Below are positions 28,761 through 39,036 of a DNA stretch of 50,922 nt, piece by piece; the first letter of the stretch is position 1, and every line of letters begins with the position of its first letter. The translations under genes and the position numbers were made by a program. The DNA is from Draconibacterium orientale (GTDB lineage Bacteria > Bacteroidota > Bacteroidia > Bacteroidales > JAIFNL01), in assembly GCA_022729915.1 (NCBI GenBank), contig DZBP01000004.1, positions 1-50,922 on the forward strand, in the 5' to 3' direction. The notes under the pieces are model-generated. The model was not told the DNA's origin. It saw only the letters and a program-made list of their open reading frames with translations, and searched no databases.

Positions 28761-31289
28761 TTATTTATTAAAGAAGAAATCTTCAAAAATAGATGAATTG
28801 TCCCAAGGAACTTGTTTGCCATCAGATTTTTTATATACATTTCGTCTTACTTCTTTGAAAACATTTTCAATAGATTCGCCTTTTCGTTCAAGAGCTGTCA
28901 AAAATTCTTGTGTATAAAGTCCATTTGAGCCAGAACCATCGGCAGCAACCGAACCGGGTGAGGTAGCATAAGCAATAAATGTGCCTTGTGGTGCGTTGGT
29001 TTGCGCCAAACCGCCTCCCCCCGACGAGCGTGTTGCACTAGCAAAAGGATTGTCTCTACAAGCATCTAATATTATGATATTCATATTATTACGAGCATAA
29101 TCCATCTCGCCGAGTAGTCGTTTGAGATTAACAGCTTCAAGTTCAACGTCTTGTTGTTTTTGAATATCTGCACCTATTGGAATTAAATAGTTTTCGCCAT
29201 CGACTTGCATTCCGTGTCCGGCATAAAAGAACAATCCTGTTCCTTTTTCAGCAGCAAGTTTTTCGCCAAAAGTACGGAAGGCTTTTTTCATATCTGCCTG
29301 ATTTTGGTTCAAAAAAAGCATCACTTCAAATCCAAGTCCTTCTAATTTTTTGGCAATAGCTTTGGCATCGTTTTCGGGGTTTCTCAAAGGCGAAGCGGCA
29401 TAGTTGCTATTTCCAATAATCAAAGCCAACCGTTTTTCGGAACTAGAACTTACGTTTTCAAAAGTTACGGTTCTCTCTTCGGTAGTTGTAGAGCCTGTTT
29501 GGTTTGAAACAGTTACTTTTATTTTATTATCGCCACTTGTGAGTTGAATTTCGCGTTCGATTGTATAATCGCAAGCACTGCTAACTACAGAAAATCCGCG
29601 ATTTGTAGAAGTTTGTTCTTTTCCATTAACATAAACAACGGCTGTAACGGGAGTTGATGATTCTACACACACTTTAATTTTGTAAACATTTGAGCTAGTT
29701 GTAGATGTGTAATATTCAGGAGTTAACCAAGTAACCATTGGTCCTTTGTTTTCTTCTTCGATAGGACCTATATAGTTGTTATCTTTCCATTTACCTGATT
29801 TTGAAGTTCCATCGGTATAATACATAGTTCCAATGCCGGTGTAAGTTCCGTCAACCCAGTCGCCAATATATTTAACGCCGCTTGCCCAAATATAAGTTCC
29901 TTTTCCGGTGCGGTTATCATCAATCCAATTGCCAATATACTTATCGCTATTTGCATAATAAAAAGTACCTTCGCCATTGTATTTTCCACTTTTCCAGTTT
30001 CCAACGTATTTTGCACCGCTTTCAAAGGTATAAGTTCCGTAACCATTATCGCAATTACCAGTAATGCAACCAATATTTCCTTGAGATTTGCCTACAAAAT
30101 TATCTTTTTCCCAAATTCCACTTTGTACAGTACCATCGGCATAATACATAGTTCCCTCTCCGTGGAAATAGCTATCTTGCAACGAACCAACGTATTTTTG
30201 TCCGTTTCTGTAAACAAAAGTACCTTGTCCTGTGAGTTTATCCATTACGTAATTGCCTTTGTAATAATCGTATTCTGAATCGGGGTGATAATTGTAAGTT
30301 CCAAAACCATGTTTGTAATCGTCTTTCCACTCGCCTGAGTATTTTGCTCCATTTACAAAGTAATTGGTTCCTTGACCGTTGCGCTTGCCACTTTCCCAAT
30401 TTCCTTCATATTTTTCGCCCGATTCCCATTTGTAAACACCCCAACCAGATTCACAATCTCCTGAAACACAACCAAATGAATTATTATCATAGGTAGTTTT
30501 GTTGCCTTTATATACGTCATTTTCCCACAAACCATTTTCTATTGTGCCATCGGTGTAATACATTGTACCTTGCCCTGTAAAATAATTTTCTACAAAATCT
30601 CCCACGTATTTTTGTCCGTTTTTCCAATAAAATGTACCTTTACCGTTCATTTTATTGTCCACCCAATCGCCTGTGTACGAACCATATTCCGATTCATTTT
30701 TGTAGATATAGGTACCATAACCAATTTTATTGTCATCAACCCAATCGCCATCGTATTTTGCGCCATTTGCCCAAGTATTTGCACCTCGTCCATTGCGCAT
30801 TCCGTTGCTCCAATTTCCTTCGTACCTTTCACCATCTTCCCAGACATATACGCCATATCCACTAGAGCAATCACCTGTAATGCAGCCGCTTGTAACATTG
30901 TCATTTGACAAATAAGTCCCGTCCTTCCAAGTTCCTTTTTTTATAGTTCCATCGGCATAAACATAAGTAGCTTCACCGTGCTGTTTGCCATTGAGCCAAC
31001 CTCCGGTATATTTATCGCCGCTAGCCCAGTAATAAGTACCTTGACCGTACATCACATTATTTTGGTATTCACCAATATATTTGGCACCATCAGAATAGTA
31101 ATAAGTACCAAAACCATGACGTAAACCAGCTTTCCAGTCGCCAGTATATTTATCGCCTTTCCATTGTCCGGGTCCCCAAATATAAGTTCCGTAACCATCT
31201 TCACAGTCGCCTGAAATACAACCACTTTGCTGTGCAAAAAGGTTCAGAGAAAGGAAGAATATTAAATTGAGTATTATAATTTTCTTCAT
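28761..31289 (-). CDS. exported MORN-repeat protein with C-terminal caspase-like (peptidase C14) domain
   Basis: signal peptide; many MORN units (YxGxWxxGxxxGxGTYxxxxG); KRLALIIGNSNYAASPLRNPENDAKAIAKKLEGLGF, FFYAGHGMQ (His), IIILDACRDNPF (Cys). Confidence 0.95.
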   Translation of the reverse strand: MKKIIILNLIFFLSLNLFAQQSGCISGDCEDGYGTYIWGPGQWKGDKYTGDWKAGLRHGFGTYYYSDGAKYIGEYQNNVMYGQGTYYWASGDKYTGGWLNGKQHGEATYVYADGTIKKGTWKDGTYLSNDNVTSGCITGDCSSGYGVYVWEDGERYEGNWSNGMRNGRGANTWANGAKYDGDWVDDNKIGYGTYIYKNESEYGSYTGDWVDNKMNGKGTFYWKNGQKYVGDFVENYFTGQGTMYYTDGTIENGLWENDVYKGNKTTYDNNSFGCVSGDCESGWGVYKWESGEKYEGNWESGKRNGQGTNYFVNGAKYSGEWKDDYKHGFGTYNYHPDSEYDYYKGNYVMDKLTGQGTFVYRNGQKYVGSLQDSYFHGEGTMYYADGTVQSGIWEKDNFVGKSQGNIGCITGNCDNGYGTYTFESGAKYVGNWKSGKYNGEGTFYYANSDKYIGNWIDDNRTGKGTYIWASGVKYIGDWVDGTYTGIGTMYYTDGTSKSGKWKDNNYIGPIEEENKGPMVTWLTPEYYTSTTSSNVYKIKVCVESSTPVTAVVYVNGKEQTSTNRGFSVVSSACDYTIEREIQLTSGDNKIKVTVSNQTGSTTTEERTVTFENVSSSSEKRLALIIGNSNYAASPLRNPENDAKAIAKKLEGLGFEVMLFLNQNQADMKKAFRTFGEKLAAEKGTGLFFYAGHGMQVDGENYLIPIGADIQKQQDVELEAVNLKRLLGEMDYARNNMNIIILDACRDNPFASATRSSGGGGLAQTNAPQGTFIAYATSPGSVAADGSGSNGLYTQEFLTALERKGESIENVFKEVRRNVYKKSDGKQVPWDNSSIFEDFFFNK

Positions 31290-31421
31290 AGCTAATAAAT
31301 TTTAATAATATAAAGTTTTAAACATTAATATTCAACAAAATAGAGAGTTAAAAAAAACTGAAAATAAAAAAAATCAAATCAACAAATTTGCTCACAATTT
31401 ACAATTATTTTTATTAAAAAA

Positions 31422-31450
31422 CAAAGTTAATTGTCAATAAAAAACGCAAA
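31422..31450 (-). promoter_or_regulatory. putative Bacteroidota-type promoter for the MORN-caspase gene
   Basis: reverse-strand TTTG-N17-TAACTTTG (plus-strand CAAAGTTA 31422-31429, CAAA 31447-31450). Confidence 0.45.
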
Positions 31451-31561
31451 TTATTGATTTTTAATAAATTTCTATATTTTTAAGATAAAAAGTTCTCGAA
31501 AATTTTAGAAATAGATATACGTATAAAACGTAAAAAAAAGAAAATATTATATTTTATCAAA

Positions 31562-32902
31562 TTAAAATTGTTGAAATTTTGATTCAAAATCTTGATTTTC
31601 GTTAATATCAAAAAATCTGTATTGTATCAATAATTCTTTTTCAAATAAATTGCACGTTAATTGATTATATACAACTTGAAGTAAATTAGAGGCTTGCTCT
31701 ACAATTTCCTTCTTTTGGTAAAAATTTTCGTGAGAGAAATTTAAAAATTTTAAAACTCTGAAAGCATTAAACCATTGAAAAAAGCGTGTATCAAAAATCT
31801 TCAAATTGGGACTATTTTCGTTTATTTTCTTTAACTCCGCAAAAAAATCATTTTCGTTTAAAAATTGGAGAATAATTTCTGAAATGGCTTTATTTAGCAG
31901 ATAACTAATCGAATCCATTTCCGTGTTTTTGTAAAAAATATCTTTTGCTTCAAAAAAACTTTTCAAGTCAATAAAAGCCTGAATTTCATAAGTTAAATAT
32001 TGGTCTGAATTGGCTTGAAGCATTTTTTGAATGGCTGCTCCAGTTCCAAAAGGCACTCTATCAGATGGACGAGGCGAAGGAAAAACAGCAGTAGAATTAA
32101 TTTCATGGTAATTTCCGAGCGGGATTATTTTTTGCAAAAAATAGAAATCTTCGCCAGCTTTTCGTCGGTTCATTCCACCTTGCTTGGCATAAATGTTAGC
32201 TCGCACAGCAAAGCTAGAGCCAATGGTATGAAATGCAAAAGGAAATTTTGCAAATTGAAGTGCCTGCTTATAATAGCGTAAATACAATTCATAACGAACT
32301 ATATTTTCATATACTTCTACCTGATATTCAATACCTTCGAGTGGGTGCTCAAAATATATTGAAGCTGCATTGGATTTAGGATTTTGCTTAAAATGCTTTT
32401 CTATTTCGCACAAATAATTTGTTTTGCATGTAGAATCAGCATCAAATCCCAAAATTATTCCATTTTCGTTTTGGACCGAAGCTAATCGTGAATAAGCTTC
32501 GTCCATTCCAATTTTTCTAGCAAAACCAACACCTGCAAATTTTTGTGGCAATTTTTCCACATTGAATGAATGAAATTTAAGTTTTTGAGTAGAATTTTTA
32601 TCAATCCAATCTTGTACCTCAAAAAATGTTTTTCGGTTTTTATCAACTATTAAAGAATTTGTACCTTCTCCGGAATTAACAACAATTATTACCTCTACAC
32701 TTTTATTGGGCAACGCACAATCTTTGAGCGAATTAAGAGTTTTAATAATATCAGGTTCATCAAAACAAGGAATTACGATGCACATATTCAAATCAGAATT
32801 TGGCATATCGTGTATTTGCAATGGATATTGCTGATATTTTAAAAGATACTCGTTCATTTGCACATTTATTTCATTTCGTATTTTCATATAAAATAAATTC
32901 AA
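31562..32902 (-). CDS. family 2 glycosyltransferase
   Basis: MCIVIPCFDEPDIIKTLNSL, VEVIIVVNSGEGTN, GVGFARKIGMDEAYSR, ILGFDADSTC, GEDFYFLQK. Confidence 0.85.
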   Translation of the reverse strand: MNLFYMKIRNEINVQMNEYLLKYQQYPLQIHDMPNSDLNMCIVIPCFDEPDIIKTLNSLKDCALPNKSVEVIIVVNSGEGTNSLIVDKNRKTFFEVQDWIDKNSTQKLKFHSFNVEKLPQKFAGVGFARKIGMDEAYSRLASVQNENGIILGFDADSTCKTNYLCEIEKHFKQNPKSNAASIYFEHPLEGIEYQVEVYENIVRYELYLRYYKQALQFAKFPFAFHTIGSSFAVRANIYAKQGGMNRRKAGEDFYFLQKIIPLGNYHEINSTAVFPSPRPSDRVPFGTGAAIQKMLQANSDQYLTYEIQAFIDLKSFFEAKDIFYKNTEMDSISYLLNKAISEIILQFLNENDFFAELKKINENSPNLKIFDTRFFQWFNAFRVLKFLNFSHENFYQKKEIVEQASNLLQVVYNQLTCNLFEKELLIQYRFFDINENQDFESKFQQF

Positions 32903-32905
32903 CCC

Positions 32906-34213
32906 TTACTTTTGAATATGAATATCGCGCTGCGGAAATGGGATGACAATATTTTTCTGATTAAATTTTCGGTAAATTTCTTTACGCAAATTACTTTTAA
33001 CTACTTGAATAGCAAATCCATTGTTGCTCCAAAATAACAATTCAAAATCGAGAGAAGATTCACCGAAATTCTTTAAAATAACCGAAGGTATTGGTTCCTT
33101 TAAAACCGATTCATTTTCCATTGCACATTCGAGTAAAATTTGTTCAACAAGCTCTACATCACTTCCATAAGCTACTCCCACCGGAACTCTAAAACGGGTA
33201 GTTGAATCCGTTTTTGTGTTGTTAATCACCTTATTAGAAGTCAATTGCGAATTTGGTAGTATAATCGTAACGTTATCAGGAGTTAAGATTTTAGTTGTAC
33301 GTAAATCTGATTCAATCACTTTACCTGTAACTCCATCTACATCAATAATATCGCCTACTTTAAGCGTACTTTCGGCAATAATAACTAAGCCCGAAACAAA
33401 ATCGCTAAAAAGTTGCTGAATACCAAAGCCTAAGCCCACTAAAAGGGCAGCCGAACCAGCGAGTAAAATAGACAATTTAAAACCAGCCGATTCTAAAACA
33501 ATAGCTATTAAAATAATCCACAAAAGATATTTCAAAATACGAAAAATAGAATGACTAGTACCCAAATCTAGCTTTTTATTGCCAACTTGTAACCTTAAAA
33601 AACCATTTAAACCGAGTAAAATCATCTGCCCAATTACAATAATTAACAAGGCAAATATTAAATCTCCAATTGTAATTGGTATTTTATTAATTACAAATAA
33701 TTTATGCTCAGTAAATTGAGTAAAATCTACCAAAATGGCTTTCAAAACAATGCTAACTGTAATAATCCAAAAAATAGTTTGAATAAGCCGAAATGCGCGT
33801 TTAGCAATTCGTTCAGCATCTTCATAATTTAATATAATTCTTCGTTTGATTATCTTAAAAAAGTGAATAATTAAAAGGTTTAGAGTAATAAAAAAAACAG
33901 TATTTAAAATTGACAGCGTATTTATTTCAAAAATTTTATTCTTGAAAAAATTATAATCATAAAATTTTTGAGTATTAATCTCAATTAACAATGAAATACC
34001 TATAACCCAAAGTATTATGGTTAAAAAAACAACTATTTTGACTCTAATTTCTCTCAAAATATATTTTTCGAGTTTTTCATTTAGCAATATTTTTTTTATA
34101 AAAAAGGCTAAAAATAAAACCATTAAAAGTACCGAAGCTGTTAATAAAAAATCGGATAAAGTAAGCTGAATGTAGCTAGACTTGATAAGATAAGTATCCA
34201 ATAATTTCTTCAT
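32906..34213 (-). CDS. MscS family mechanosensitive ion channel
   Basis: LLAGSAALLVGLGFGIQQLFSDFVSGLVIIAESTLKVGDIIDVDGVTGKVIESDLRTTKILTPDNVTIILPNSQL. Confidence 0.96.
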   Translation of the reverse strand: MKKLLDTYLIKSSYIQLTLSDFLLTASVLLMVLFLAFFIKKILLNEKLEKYILREIRVKIVVFLTIILWVIGISLLIEINTQKFYDYNFFKNKIFEINTLSILNTVFFITLNLLIIHFFKIIKRRIILNYEDAERIAKRAFRLIQTIFWIITVSIVLKAILVDFTQFTEHKLFVINKIPITIGDLIFALLIIVIGQMILLGLNGFLRLQVGNKKLDLGTSHSIFRILKYLLWIILIAIVLESAGFKLSILLAGSAALLVGLGFGIQQLFSDFVSGLVIIAESTLKVGDIIDVDGVTGKVIESDLRTTKILTPDNVTIILPNSQLTSNKVINNTKTDSTTRFRVPVGVAYGSDVELVEQILLECAMENESVLKEPIPSVILKNFGESSLDFELLFWSNNGFAIQVVKSNLRKEIYRKFNQKNIVIPFPQRDIHIQK

Positions 34214-34236
34214 AATAAAATAATTACAGTTAAATT

Positions 34237-35313
34237 CTATTTATGTGAATTGATGTTGAATCTATATTTCAAGGAAAAAACATTTGAATAGCTAACCAAT
34301 AAGCTACCAATATCAGTAAGTGCATAGTCGAGTGTAAAACTCTTATATTCAATGCCTAGCCCCAAATTTGGTTGAAAACGTGTTCGTGTTTTTTCAAAAT
34401 CTTGAATTTTTTGAAAATTACCAAATCCTATTCTGAAAAAAATGAACTTTTTGTAAGCAAATTCAGTACCTATACTTGGTGCAAATGTAAAAGTTTTACC
34501 GGAAATTAAAGCATTTTGCTGTCCATCAAAATAAATTTTTGCATCAATTTCAAGGTTGGCTTCTAAATTTTCTGAAAAGATAAAATCACGAGCAACTCCC
34601 AAACTTAAACTTGGCATTGTAATATCTATCGTGTTTTCAGTGAGCGTATTAAGTGTAGAATCAGTTTCAAAAGTTACTTTTAAAGCATCTTCATTTAATT
34701 TCCAAAAATTGAAAGTAGTAGAAACATCATTAGCCATAGCTCCAAAATACCAGTTTTTTTTCCTATACTGCAAAGCTGCATCTAAACCAAAACCGAGAGC
34801 ATTAGCAAATTCTCCTTCGTTTCGATAAATTATTTTAAAATTAGCACCTAAATTTAATCCTTCAACTTTTGTTTTCCTTGCATAAGAAAAAAGAAAAGCA
34901 TAATCAGCTACCGAAAAATTTTTGATTCTATTGTAATCAAAATTCCCATCTTTATCAAACAAATCGAGTGAATTTTGAATATTATCAACACCAGCTCTTA
35001 CCACTGAAAAAGCAACATTACTCATAGTATCAAGCTTATAATTAATACCAAAGTAATCAAATTTGAGTAAGCCAGCAAATTGCTCAGCATGCATAAGTCC
35101 TAACTCCATTTGCTTTTCAGAAAAAAGTAATCCGGCAGGATTCCAAAATACGGAAGTAACATCTGAAATAGTTGCAGCGGTAGAACCACCTAAAGATAAA
35201 GACTTTGCACCAACACCCAAAGTTAAAAAATCGTTGTTATATTTTCTAATTTCTTGTGCAAAAGTAGAAATTGAAATAAATATGAAAAAAATAACAAAAG
35301 TTCTGAATTTCAT
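34237..35313 (-). CDS. PorV/PorQ family outer-membrane protein
   Basis: signal peptide; FLTLGVGAKSLSLGGSTAATISDVTSVFWNPAGL typical start, beta-strand-rich remainder. Confidence 0.85.
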   Translation of the reverse strand: MKFRTFVIFFIFISISTFAQEIRKYNNDFLTLGVGAKSLSLGGSTAATISDVTSVFWNPAGLLFSEKQMELGLMHAEQFAGLLKFDYFGINYKLDTMSNVAFSVVRAGVDNIQNSLDLFDKDGNFDYNRIKNFSVADYAFLFSYARKTKVEGLNLGANFKIIYRNEGEFANALGFGLDAALQYRKKNWYFGAMANDVSTTFNFWKLNEDALKVTFETDSTLNTLTENTIDITMPSLSLGVARDFIFSENLEANLEIDAKIYFDGQQNALISGKTFTFAPSIGTEFAYKKFIFFRIGFGNFQKIQDFEKTRTRFQPNLGLGIEYKSFTLDYALTDIGSLLVSYSNVFSLKYRFNINSHK

Positions 35314-35506
35314 TTATTATGGTTTTTTAGAATATTCACGAATAACAAAGTTAAATTGAGAATATTTTATAATTTTGTAAAAAATTTCTACAAATAAACA
35401 AAATTAAAAGCTGTTTAACAAAATTATAATTTGCTTTTGAACAAAAAGTATAATTAAAAAATTGATTTTCAAGAAAATAAAAACAATTGAACAAAAAACT
35501 AAACTT

Positions 35507-36277
35507 ATGAAATATCTAAAGTGGTTTCCCAATTTTTTAACCTCTATGAGTGTGTTTATGGGCAGTTTAGCCATAGTAACCGCTTTTCAAAGCAATGATT
35601 ATTTAATTTATTCTGCACTATTCATCGCAATAGCAGCTATTTTTGATTTTTCTGATGGTTTTGCAGCTCGTTTACTTAAAGCAAGTTCGGCAATAGGTAA
35701 AGAGCTTGATTCCCTGGCAGATATGGTTAGTTTTGGTATTGCTCCAGCTATTATCATGTACAAATTAATGCGCATTTCGCTTTTCGGAGAAAACGATAAT
35801 ATTTTATTGTCAGATTTAAGTATCAATGATTTAGTTATAATTTTATCGTCTTTTATTATTGCTATATTTTCTGCTTTAAGATTGGCAAAATTTAATATCG
35901 ATACGCGCCAAACTAGTTCATTTATAGGTATGCCAACACCTGCCGGTGCTATATCAATTTTATCGTTAGTTATAGTTTTCCATTATTTTAAAGATAGTTT
36001 CATCTATATAAATATAACATCTTCGATATATTTCTTACTCATTTATACCTTTGTAGTTTCATTTCTGTTGGTTTCAGAACTACCCATGTTTTCACTAAAA
36101 ATAAAAAATTTGAAATTTAACGACAATTCTATTCAATTTATATTTTTAGGTATTTTAATTATTCTTTTTCTAATTTTCAAAAGTCTTGCAATAGTTTTTT
36201 TCATTCCATTATATATTTTTATGTCAATAATCGACAATATTCTTAAAAAAAAAATAAATAATTTGACCTCTAAATAA
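35507..36277 (+). CDS. pssA: CDP-diacylglycerol--serine O-phosphatidyltransferase
   Basis: PNFLTSMSVFMGSLAIV, DFSDGFAARLLKASSAIGKELDSLADMVSFGIAPA (CDP-alcohol phosphatidyltransferase motif), multiple TM; start ATG 35507 (track start 35462 is non-ATG). Confidence 0.94.
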   Translation: MKYLKWFPNFLTSMSVFMGSLAIVTAFQSNDYLIYSALFIAIAAIFDFSDGFAARLLKASSAIGKELDSLADMVSFGIAPAIIMYKLMRISLFGENDNILLSDLSINDLVIILSSFIIAIFSALRLAKFNIDTRQTSSFIGMPTPAGAISILSLVIVFHYFKDSFIYINITSSIYFLLIYTFVVSFLLVSELPMFSLKIKNLKFNDNSIQFIFLGILIILFLIFKSLAIVFFIPLYIFMSIIDNILKKKINNLTSK

Positions 36278-36336
36278 CTGTTTTTCTAAAATAAATCTCT
36301 TAAATTTATTTTCAATAAAAGTATATTTCATTGATT

Positions 36337-38634
36337 ATGAAAAATTTAAAGCAACTATTTTTTTTATTTACTTTTCTTGTAATCGCTTCCAGTTTAATAG
36401 CACAAACGAAGTTGATTGCAAAAATTTGCGATTATTCTACAAAGAAACCTATTCATAATGTGCATATTACAAATTTAAGTAAAAAAATAGTAACAAGTAC
36501 AGACGATAATGGAATTGCACAAATAAATTTAGCTGTAAATGAAAAAAATGCACTCAAAATTAGCCATATAGGCTACAAAGATACAATAATCAACTTTTTT
36601 TCAAAAACAGATTTAAACGAATTAACTATTGAATTACAAATTCTTAGCATAAAGATGCCAGAAGTTTTTGTTTCCGCATCACGTAAATTGCAATTAAAAA
36701 ACCAAACAACAGGAAGTAGCGACATTATAACACGTAAAAATATTGAAATACAGCCAATTACAAATATAGATAATATACTTCAAACCATTTCAAATGTCTA
36801 TGTAAACAGAAGCTGGGGAATTTTCTCAAAAAATGCAAGCGTAACAATGCGTGGAATGGACGGAAAAGATCGGGTATTAATTTTGCTCGACGGAATTCCG
36901 ATGAATAAATCTTCAGGAGGTTCAATCAACTGGCATCTAATAAACCCAGAACAAATAGAACGTATAGAAATAATAAAAGGTCCTGCTTCAGCAATTTATG
37001 GAAATAATGCGATGAATGGAATTATAAATTTGATAAGCAAAAAACCTTCTGAAAAAATAGATTTTTTTATAAATAATTTCGTTGGTTCTTATAATACATT
37101 AGGTGTCAATTTTTACACAGGCGGAAAGCAAAAATTAGCTGAAAACAATTTTTATTGGACCCTCGATGGCTTTTATAGACAAGGCGATGGTTATTTTTAT
37201 TTACCTGAAAATATGAGAGATAGCTATGATGCGAAACTATATTTGCTAGAATATAATTCATCAGCAAAAATAGGATATGAGCTAAATAAACAGCAAAAAA
37301 TAGAAATTTCATATGCATACCAGCACGATAAAAGAGGCTCAGGAAAAAAAATTTATATGCCCGATGGTAGTTTCGATAGCTATTCAACTAACTTATCATC
37401 AATAACTTACAATGGAATATTTCAAGAAACAACTTCGACAGTAAGCTTATTTTGGCAAAATGAATTGTACCAAAAACAAAGCGAAAGTATCAATTCGAGT
37501 GGAAACTACAAGCTTTCAGAAAATCCACAAATAAGTAATGATTTTGGCATTTTATCCAGTATTTCAACACAGTTATCAAGCAAGCATAACTTAACCTATG
37601 GATTTGATTATAAGCAAGCTAACCTACATGCTAAAGAAATTTATAAAACCTCTAGTGATTATATAGAACGAAAAGGGAATTTAATTTTTGGTGGAATTTA
37701 TGCTCAAGACGAATGGTTTTTGACCACAAAATGGCTTTTTACAACAGGTTTCAGGCTCGATTATTCAAAATTTTACAATGGAAACCTTCTAGTAACTAAC
37801 CCAACTAAAGAAACCGGTTTTTTAAGCAATATAGACCAAAATTTTCCTCAAAATGATTGGTTTGCTTTTAGCCCAAAATTTAGTCTAAAGTACTTGTATT
37901 CAGGCAACTTTAATAATTATATCTCAATAGCAAAAGGCTTCAGACCTCCTTCAATAGATGACTTATGTAGCTCACGAAAAATCACAAAAGGTTTTAAACA
38001 AGCAAATCCGAGCTTATTGCCTGAATATCAATATACACTCGAATACGGACTTCAGCTAAAACCAAGCAAAGATTTTAAAATATCTTCAGCTTTATATTTT
38101 ACAAAAGGCTTTGATTTTCAATATTTTGTAGGCACTGGAGATTCAATTGATACGGGCGGAAGTAGCTTAAAACCAATTTTGCGCCGCGAAAATATTTCCA
38201 AAGTAAACGTAATAGGATTTGAAATAGATTTGGCTTACACGCCAAGCAATTTGATTGAAATAAAAGCAAACTACACCTACAATTCGGCAAAGATTATAGA
38301 ATTTAACCAGATAAATAAATACGAAATAAGCCTAAAAAATAATTATTTAATTGAAACTCCTTCTCAGCAAGCTTTTTTTGGAATCAATTCGCGCAATAAA
38401 TGGCTAAATATGAGCCTCATGTACAATTTTATAGGCGAACAATGGGCTGACGAGGAAAATTCTCAAATTATAAATTCATATAATACAATAGACATAGCTT
38501 TTTCAAAAAAAGTTGCCAAAAATATTGAATTATCTATTGATATACAAAACATTACAAATGAAAAATTTATCGATAAAAAAGGTTACGAATCACCCGGAAG
38601 TTTTTTTGTCTTCAATCTTTCTTATAGGCTATGA
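36337..38634 (+). CDS. TonB-dependent receptor with N-terminal carboxypeptidase-like domain
   Basis: signal peptide, CarboxypepD_reg-like N-term, plug (TMRGMDGKDRVLILLDGIPMNKSSGGSINWHLINPEQIERIEIIKGPASAIYGNNAMNGIINLISKKP), barrel ending in aromatic residue region. Confidence 0.95.
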   Translation: MKNLKQLFFLFTFLVIASSLIAQTKLIAKICDYSTKKPIHNVHITNLSKKIVTSTDDNGIAQINLAVNEKNALKISHIGYKDTIINFFSKTDLNELTIELQILSIKMPEVFVSASRKLQLKNQTTGSSDIITRKNIEIQPITNIDNILQTISNVYVNRSWGIFSKNASVTMRGMDGKDRVLILLDGIPMNKSSGGSINWHLINPEQIERIEIIKGPASAIYGNNAMNGIINLISKKPSEKIDFFINNFVGSYNTLGVNFYTGGKQKLAENNFYWTLDGFYRQGDGYFYLPENMRDSYDAKLYLLEYNSSAKIGYELNKQQKIEISYAYQHDKRGSGKKIYMPDGSFDSYSTNLSSITYNGIFQETTSTVSLFWQNELYQKQSESINSSGNYKLSENPQISNDFGILSSISTQLSSKHNLTYGFDYKQANLHAKEIYKTSSDYIERKGNLIFGGIYAQDEWFLTTKWLFTTGFRLDYSKFYNGNLLVTNPTKETGFLSNIDQNFPQNDWFAFSPKFSLKYLYSGNFNNYISIAKGFRPPSIDDLCSSRKITKGFKQANPSLLPEYQYTLEYGLQLKPSKDFKISSALYFTKGFDFQYFVGTGDSIDTGGSSLKPILRRENISKVNVIGFEIDLAYTPSNLIEIKANYTYNSAKIIEFNQINKYEISLKNNYLIETPSQQAFFGINSRNKWLNMSLMYNFIGEQWADEENSQIINSYNTIDIAFSKKVAKNIELSIDIQNITNEKFIDKKGYESPGSFFVFNLSYRL

Positions 38635-39000
38635 TAACTTTTCCATTTTTTTCATCAAATTTCCAAATACTTCATCTAAAGCATTTTGAATGAAAGCATC
38701 ATGCTTGCGATGAAATTCGTCAAAAGCTTCTATTATTGCAATACCTTGTGGCGTTAAAATAGTCTGGCCTCCATCTTTGCCTCCTCTCTGTCGCTGAATA
38801 ATAGGAAAACCTAATGTTTGCTCAATTTCATTGAGGTTATCCCAAGTTTTGCGGTAAGTCAAATTTTCTTTCTTAATTGCATCTATGATAGAACCTGTTT
38901 CGTTAATGGTTTTCAACAAATTACACTTTCCTTCTCCCAAAATACCTTTACTATCTTCAGCTTCGAGCCAAATTTTAAAATTTATTCTGAATTTATTCAT
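38629..39000 (-). CDS. ModE N-terminal-like winged-helix (LysR-type HTH) protein
   Basis: LLKTINETGSIIDAIKKENLTYRKTWDNLNEIEQTLGFPIIQRQRGGKDGGQTILTPQG; no TOBE (molybdate-binding) domain. Confidence 0.88.
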   Translation of the reverse strand: MNKFRINFKIWLEAEDSKGILGEGKCNLLKTINETGSIIDAIKKENLTYRKTWDNLNEIEQTLGFPIIQRQRGGKDGGQTILTPQGIAIIEAFDEFHRKHDAFIQNALDEVFGNLMKKMEKLS

Positions 39001-39036
39001 TATATTGATAAATTTTTATAATAACAATAAAAAATA

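Noticed and set aside
29747-31220. Regularly spaced repeats that could suggest a CRISPR-like array
   Set aside because: Repeats are degenerate, in frame and explained by MORN protein repeats; no identical direct repeats with unique spacers.
29768-31237. Many antisense and alternative-frame ORFs over the MORN region
   Set aside because: Produced by the repeat codon structure of the MORN array; repetitive low-complexity translations with no independent support.
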